Source: Streptomyces sp. NRRL S-350 (GTDB lineage: Bacteria > Actinomycetota > Actinomycetes > Streptomycetales > Streptomycetaceae). From it: a DNA stretch of 64,000 nucleotides. Of the stretch, positions 59,613 to 64,000 are shown piece after piece. Position 1 is the first letter of the stretch, and every line of letters starts with the position of its first letter. The stretch covers positions 1 through 64,000 of the forward strand of contig NZ_JOHO01000020.1 in NCBI RefSeq assembly GCF_000719705.1, written 5' to 3'. The position numbers and the translations under genes are program-made. A model generated the notes under the pieces. That model worked only from the letters and a program-made list of their open reading frames with translations, was not told where the DNA came from and ran no database searches.

Positions 59613-61805
59613 TCACGGCTTCCACTCGACGGGCAGGTTGGGGGCCTGGCTGCCGCTCGGCGGGACCTGCATGGTCTTCAGGGTGAACTCCATCACCTGT
59701 TTGAACACCGGGCCGCACAGCTGTCCGCCGAAGTGGCCGTTGACCGGCCCCTGGAGGGTGCAGGAAACGGTGTACCGGGGGGCGTCGGCGGGGGCGAAGC
59801 CGATGAAGGAGGCGGTGTAGCCGTCGTAGCCGACGCCGTTGGCGGCGCCCCGGTTCGCGGTGCCGGTCTTGCCGGCCACCCGGTAGCCGGGGATGGCGGC
59901 CTTGCCGCCGGTGCCCTGTTCGTCGTCGACGACCGACTCCAGCATCGAGGTGAGGGTCTTGGCCGTCTCCGGGCTGACCACCCGGGTCTGCTCGCCCGGC
60001 GGGGTCGGGGTGTACTTGCCGTCCGGGCCGGTGACGCCCTGGACGATGCTGGGCGCGACCCGCACGCCGCCGTTGGCGATGGTCGAGTAGACGGAGGTGG
60101 CCTGCAGCGCGTTCATCTGCAGCGGGCCCTGGCCGAAGGAGATGTTGTACTTCTCCGAGCCGACGAGGTCCTCCGGCTTCTTGAGCATCCCCGGGGTCTC
60201 CCCGGGGAAGTTCAGGCCGGTCGGCCGGGCGACGCCGAACTTGCGCAGGTAGCCGTCCAGCACCTTGTTGGCCTGCGACTGGTCGCCGCCGCCGAGGGTC
60301 TCGACGGCCTCGATGGTGCCGATGTTGGAGGACTTGGCCAGCACTCCGGCCAGGGTCAGGTACCAGGGGTCGTGGTTGACGTCGTCCTTGAACTCCTGGC
60401 CGGCGCGCACCAGCCGGTTCGGCACGGTGACCTTGGTGTCCCAGGTGGCCTTGCCCGAGTCCAGCACGGCGGCCAGGCTCATCAGCTTGGCGGTGCTGCC
60501 CGGCTCGTACGCGTCGACCAGGGCGGGGTTGCCCAGCTGGGACTGCTTGGACAGGCTCAGGTCGTTGGGGTTGAAACCGGGCGCGGTGGCCATCGCGAGG
60601 ACCTGGCCGGTCTTCACGTCCTGGACCACGACGTAGCCCTTCTCCGCGCCGGAGTTGGCCACCTGGTCGGTGATCGCCCGCTGGGCGGCCCACTGGATGT
60701 CCCGGTTGACGGTCAGCTTCACGTCGCTGCCGGGCACGGCCGGCTCCTTCGACCCCCCGGCCGTGGGCACCAGCCGCCCGCCCGCCTGGGCGTAGCTGCT
60801 GTGGCCGTCCTTGCCGGCCAGCTGCTGCTGGTACTGCAGCTCCAGCCCGCCGGCGCCCGCGCCCTCGCCGTTGACGAAGCCGACCAGGTTGGCGGCCAGC
60901 CCGTCGGCGGGGTAGACGCGCTTCTGGGTCTCCCGGTTGAACACCCCGGCCAGCGGGTTGGCGCACTCGGTGTCCACCCGGCTGCGGCCGCCCTGGTCGG
61001 CGGGCTTGCCGAGCAGCTTCTTCTGGGCCTGGCAGGCCCGCGAGCCGGCCTGCTTCTCCAGGCTCGACTTGAGGTCGCTGATCTGGTTCTTGGCGGCCGG
61101 GGTCTGCTGGGCGGCGAGCCGCTTGTAGCGGGTCTTGGGGGTGTGCAGGTCGGCGGCGATCTTCTCCTTGGGCAGCCCGAGGATCGGCGACAGCAGGGCG
61201 GCCGCCTGCTCCGGCGCGTCCGGGATGCCGGTCGCGGCCGGGGTGAACATCGCCGGGTCGGCGGTGATGTCGTACGCGTCGACGGTGGCGGCCAGCGCCA
61301 CCCCGTCGGCGGACGTTATCGAGCCGCGCTCGGCGGTGATCGGGATGTTCAGGTACCGGTTGGTGTTGGCGTCCGCGGCCAGCGCGTCGGAGTCCACCAG
61401 CTGGAGCTGGACCAGGCGGCCGGCGAAGACCGAGAACACCAGCGACATCGCCACGCCGATCACCCGCAGGCGGCGCTTCGGTTCGGCCAGCCTGAGCGCC
61501 TTGGGGCGCTGCGGCGGTCGGGTCGTCGGGCGCGGCCGCACCGCCGCCCGGCTGCGGGCCGCTGCGCGCTCCTCGGGGCGGCGCTGCTGCGGCGCGCGGG
61601 GGGTACGGGCGGCGGCGGTCTTGGCGGGCTGCGCCTTGGCGGACTGGCTGCGGGTCGGCTGGCCCTTGGCCGGCTGCCCCTTGGCCGGCTGGCCCTTGAC
61701 GGGCCGGCCGCGGTCCGAGGCCGACTGGGCGCGCGGCGCGGCGCCCCGCGGTGCCGGTCGGCGGCCGTTGCCGGTGCCCCCGGAGGGCTGACGGGGCGTG
61801 GTCAT
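59613..61805 (-). CDS. ftsI: Class B penicillin-binding protein FtsI (PBP3)
   Basis: 730 residues from ATG 61805, with GAGG seven bases upstream inside the 72-bp element. A long basic cytosolic tail (residues 1-110) with three KGQPA repeats, a membrane helix at about 113-130 (RVIGVAMSLVFSVFAGRLV), the class B pedestal (ERGSITSADGVALAAT), and the transpeptidase domain: nucleophile Ser437 in STAK, SSN in LAKSSNIGTIEA and KTG near residue 646 in AGKTGTANRG. It cross-links septal wall as partner of FtsW. The cytosolic tail is longer than in E. coli. Confidence 0.96.
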   Translation of the reverse strand: MTTPRQPSGGTGNGRRPAPRGAAPRAQSASDRGRPVKGQPAKGQPAKGQPTRSQSAKAQPAKTAAARTPRAPQQRRPEERAAARSRAAVRPRPTTRPPQRPKALRLAEPKRRLRVIGVAMSLVFSVFAGRLVQLQLVDSDALAADANTNRYLNIPITAERGSITSADGVALAATVDAYDITADPAMFTPAATGIPDAPEQAAALLSPILGLPKEKIAADLHTPKTRYKRLAAQQTPAAKNQISDLKSSLEKQAGSRACQAQKKLLGKPADQGGRSRVDTECANPLAGVFNRETQKRVYPADGLAANLVGFVNGEGAGAGGLELQYQQQLAGKDGHSSYAQAGGRLVPTAGGSKEPAVPGSDVKLTVNRDIQWAAQRAITDQVANSGAEKGYVVVQDVKTGQVLAMATAPGFNPNDLSLSKQSQLGNPALVDAYEPGSTAKLMSLAAVLDSGKATWDTKVTVPNRLVRAGQEFKDDVNHDPWYLTLAGVLAKSSNIGTIEAVETLGGGDQSQANKVLDGYLRKFGVARPTGLNFPGETPGMLKKPEDLVGSEKYNISFGQGPLQMNALQATSVYSTIANGGVRVAPSIVQGVTGPDGKYTPTPPGEQTRVVSPETAKTLTSMLESVVDDEQGTGGKAAIPGYRVAGKTGTANRGAANGVGYDGYTASFIGFAPADAPRYTVSCTLQGPVNGHFGGQLCGPVFKQVMEFTLKTMQVPPSGSQAPNLPVEWKP

Positions 61806-61808
61806 GCG

Positions 61809-61880
61809 GCCACCTCGTTACGCTCGGCGGCCGCGTGGCACAGGGCACACCTGTCGATGGTTCGCTCCCTCCGCCCGCTC
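61809..61880 (-). repeat. 72-bp dispersed element, copy B (ftsI leader)
   Basis: Counterpart of 47237-47308. It fills the gap between the ftsL stop and the ftsI ATG, overlaps the ftsL stop codon by two bases, and supplies the ftsI ribosome-binding site (AACGAGGTGG on the transcribed strand). Confidence 0.7.
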
Positions 61881-62523
61881 ACCGGCCCGCGCCCCCGTTC
61901 GGGTGCGGCTGCGCGGGAGCGGCGGGAGCGGCGGGGTTGAGCTGGATCACCGCGTCGCCGGCCGAGGCCGCCGTCGTCGGTGCGGCCGGTGCGGGCGATG
62001 CGGGCGGTGCGGGCGGCGGCGCGGCCGCCGGCGGCTGGGCTGCGCTCGGCGCGGTCTTCGTCGGCCACGGCTCGACGGTCGACCGCTTGACGGGCGGGCT
62101 GTCCTGCGCCTGCCCGGGAGTGCCGATCACCTTGCCGCCGTTCGGGACGTCCAGGAAGGCCATCCCGCCGGCCGGGACCATGCCCAGCTCGGCGGCCCGT
62201 CTGGCCAGCGCGTCCGGGGCCGAGTTCTGGTCGATCTGGTGCTGCAGCGACTGCTGCTCGTCGGTGGCGACGGTGGTCTGCTTCTGCAGCCGGGACAGCT
62301 CGAAGGAGCCTTCGTTGAGCGCGGTGTTCAACGCCAGCAGCCCGAGCAGCCCCGCCGCGAGCAGCACCACGATGAGCACCGCGAACGGCGTGCGCCCCCG
62401 GACCGGCCGCCTCCCCGGTCGGACCGTGATGCGTGCCCTGCCCTGCCCGGGGAGTCCTCCCCGCCCCGCCCGGACCTCACCGGCCACCGGCCCCACCGCT
62501 TTCCTCCGCCCTCCGGACCCCAC
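61879..62523 (-). CDS. ftsL: FtsL-like septum-site membrane protein
   Basis: 214 residues from GTG 62523, 12 bases after the rsmH stop. A basic cytosolic tail (1-45) precedes one membrane helix at 47-66 (FAVLIVVLLAAGLLGLLAL), then a heptad-like coiled coil (FELSRLQKQTTVATDEQQSLQHQI), then an Ala/Pro-rich tail of about 75 residues. Position between rsmH and ftsI identifies it as FtsL, since sequence conservation in this family is low. It joins FtsQ and FtsW-FtsI. Confidence 0.88.
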   Translation of the reverse strand: MGSGGRRKAVGPVAGEVRAGRGGLPGQGRARITVRPGRRPVRGRTPFAVLIVVLLAAGLLGLLALNTALNEGSFELSRLQKQTTVATDEQQSLQHQIDQNSAPDALARRAAELGMVPAGGMAFLDVPNGGKVIGTPGQAQDSPPVKRSTVEPWPTKTAPSAAQPPAAAPPPAPPASPAPAAPTTAASAGDAVIQLNPAAPAAPAQPHPNGGAGR

Positions 62524-62535
62524 CGGGCCGGTTCG

Positions 62536-63510
62536 TCAGCCCCGCTTGTTTCGGTCCCTGATCCTCTCCGCCACCCGCAGCCGTACGGGGGCGGCGCGCC
62601 GGTTCTCCTCGATCTCCTCCTCGGTGGCCTGCTCGGCACCGCGGGTGATCAGTTTGAGCCAGGGCTGGTGCTCCTCCGGGATGAACGGCAGCCCCGGCGG
62701 GGCGGTGTTGGTCGCCCCGGCGGCGAAGTACTGCTTCACCAGGCGGTCCTCCAGCGACTGGTAGGACATCACGACCATCCGACCGCCGATGGTGAGGACG
62801 TCCAGCGCCCCCGGGATCGCCCGGTCCAGGACCTCCAGCTCGCCGTTGACCTCGATCCGCAGCGCCTGGAACGTCCGCTTGGCCGGGTTCCCGCCGGTGC
62901 GGCGGGTCGCCGCCGGAATGGCGTTGCGCACCAACTCGACCAGACGCGCGCTGTTGGTGAACGGTTCCTTCGCCCGCTCCCGGAGGATCACCGAGGCGAT
63001 CTTCCCGGCGAACCGCTCCTCGCCGTAGAACTTGAGGATCCGGGCCAGCTCGCCGTGGCTGTAGGTGTTCAGCACCTCCGCCGCGCTGATCCCCCGGGTC
63101 TGGTCCATCCGCATGTCCAGCGGCGCGTCCTGCGCGTACGCGAAGCCGCGGTCCGCCTCGTCCAACTGCATGGAGGAGACACCGAGGTCGAACAGGACGC
63201 CGTCCACGCGGTCGATGCCCAGGCGCTCCAGCACCTCGGGGATCTCGTCGTAGACGGCGTGCACCAGCGTGGCCCGGTCGCCGAACGGGGCCAGCCGCTC
63301 GCCGGAGAGCTTCAGCGCCTGCGGGTCGCGGTCCACCGCGACGAGGCGGACCCCGGGGAACTGGGTGAGCAGCGCCTCGCTGTGCCCGCCGAGGCCCAGG
63401 GTGGCGTCCACCACCACGGCACCGGGGCGCGAGATCGCCGGAGCCAGTGCGTCCATGCACCGCTGCAGCATCACCGGGACGTGCTTGGGGCCCGGTTCGT
63501 TGGTGGTCAT
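62536..63510 (-). CDS. rsmH: 16S rRNA (cytosine-1402-N4)-methyltransferase RsmH
   Basis: 324 residues from ATG 63510; the frame remains open upstream to 63768 but with non-protein-like Pro/Arg composition. It methylates C1402 in the 16S decoding site. The SAM-binding motif is [16 protein letters not shown] near residue 33; [19 protein letters not shown] and [15 protein letters not shown] are family signatures. It is the first gene of the dcw group here; mraZ is not seen upstream within the window. Confidence 0.96.
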   Translation of the reverse strand: MTTNEPGPKHVPVMLQRCMDALAPAISRPGAVVVDATLGLGGHSEALLTQFPGVRLVAVDRDPQALKLSGERLAPFGDRATLVHAVYDEIPEVLERLGIDRVDGVLFDLGVSSMQLDEADRGFAYAQDAPLDMRMDQTRGISAAEVLNTYSHGELARILKFYGEERFAGKIASVILRERAKEPFTNSARLVELVRNAIPAATRRTGGNPAKRTFQALRIEVNGELEVLDRAIPGALDVLTIGGRMVVMSYQSLEDRLVKQYFAAGATNTAPPGLPFIPEEHQPWLKLITRGAEQATEEEIEENRRAAPVRLRVAERIRDRNKRG

Positions 63511-64000
63511 GCGCGGTGGCGCCCTTCCTCGGTGCGGAGCAGCCCGACGTCCGGGAGCTGCGACCATTCTCGCCCACCGTTCCCCGGCACGACGAAGCGG
63601 CCCGTGGTCCCCGCCCGCTCGAGGGGAAGGTCGTGACCGCCCGGCACCGGGGAAGGTGCGCCAGGTGGCACGGAGCGGGTGGAGGCCACGGGCCGCGTCG
63701 ACCGGGCCGCACCGGCCGGGGAACGCCCGGTTGACGGGCTCCGGCGGGTGTGCTCCACTGCGCCGCAAACTCTATCGCGCGGGCCCTTCCAGTCAATGGT
63801 CCGCTCCGGCGCACCACCCGGGCGGCGGTACGGATCGCCGCAGGTCGCAGCCGTCGGGGCGGCCCTGAGGCGGCCCGACCCGGGGGCCCTCGGAAACCAC
63901 CGCGCGCCCCCACCCCGCAGGCGCGTGCGGCCCACTCCGGGACCATCCGGACAAACCCTCCTGTTGTGGCTATGCGCTCGATCACAGCGGCACGTTCTGT
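63511..64000. other. Region upstream of rsmH
   Basis: 490 bases. It holds the candidate dcw promoter at 63769-63796 and a leader of about 250 bases. An ATG on the plus strand at 63972 opens a frame that runs out of the window without a ribosome-binding site; too short to support. I see no other gene. Confidence 0.5.
63769..63796 (-). promoter_or_regulatory. Candidate promoter of the dcw operon
   Basis: On the minus strand TTGACT (63791-63796) and TAGAGT (63769-63774) with 16-base spacing, close to the streptomycete housekeeping consensus. It is about 260 bases before the rsmH ATG and is the strongest promoter-like site at this end of the window. Confidence 0.6.

Noticed and set aside
57957..61940. 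Long plus-strand frame opposite murE and ftsI
   Set aside because: It covers two certain genes on the other strand and has shadow composition.
63507..63935. Possible 142-aa protein upstream of rsmH
   Set aside because: Arg/Pro/Gly-rich, no ribosome-binding site, and it contains the predicted dcw promoter.
63972..64000. Possible start of a plus-strand gene at the window edge
   Set aside because: Only nine codons are visible and no ribosome-binding site precedes the ATG.

Overview
This 64 kb window is high-GC actinobacterial chromosome, almost certainly from a streptomycete (Streptomyces or Kitasatospora). The evidence is strong third-position GC, many GTG starts with GTGA/ATGA overlaps, the gene order his - asd - dnaE - lspA - dksA-like - ileS - divIVA - yggT - sepF - yggS - pgeF - ftsZ-ftsQ-murG-ftsW-murD-mraY-murF-murE-ftsI-ftsL-rsmH, the dual-use PriA isomerase in the histidine operon, and a translational T-box before ileS. 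As I remember it, this follows the region of the S. coelicolor chromosome that carries divIVA (SCO2077) and ftsZ (SCO2082). I see no rRNA or tRNA gene, CRISPR array, insertion sequence, integrase or prophage.

Layout. 1-3.9 kb: the end of a secreted NlpC/P60-like protein with FG-GAP repeats, two small ORFs (one a secreted peptide) divergent from a TrmB/LuxR-type regulator, and a two-domain VOC protein. 3.9-9.7 kb: the leftward histidine operon hisD-hisC-hisB-(50-aa membrane protein)-hisH-priA-ridA-hisF, mostly translationally coupled. 9.8-12.6 kb: a rightward group (beta-helix membrane protein, Lon-substrate-binding-domain protein, YbaK-type deacylase). 12.8-16.8 kb: a DUF2567-like membrane protein, an ABC-2 exporter pair and a NYN-domain protein. 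17.1-24.9 kb: asd, a DapA-family lyase divergent from a LysR regulator, dnaE and a HEAT-like hypothetical. 25-38 kb is the accessory part: a cold-shock protein, an ArsR-type regulator divergent from an S41 peptidase with a palindromic operator between them, a second VOC protein, a carbamoyltransferase-HAD-MFS group, a dienelactone-hydrolase-like protein, and an ABC permease with a large protein that joins an extracytoplasmic hydrolase to an ABC ATPase. 38.1-40.9 kb: dksA-like, lspA, rluD-like and GNAT genes.

41-64 kb is the cell-division and wall-synthesis (dcw) region. ileS runs rightward behind its own promoter and T-box leader; everything else runs leftward from a promoter near 63.78 kb through rsmH, ftsL, ftsI, murE, murF, mraY, murD, ftsW, murG and ftsQ to ftsZ, pgeF, yggS, sepF, yggT and divIVA. 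This set makes lipid II, builds the septum and marks the growing pole. ftsA and murC are not in the window, and the ftsQ-ftsZ gap is long enough for separate developmental promoters.

Most notable observations: IleRS carries a rearranged class I signature (Gly-Ala-His-His where His-X-Gly-His is usual), which established work links to mupirocin hyper-resistance; the hydrolase-ABC fusion protein; a 72-bp element present in the 5' leaders of both sepF and ftsI; a perfect inverted repeat upstream of ftsZ; and a secreted-peptide/regulator pair at the left end.
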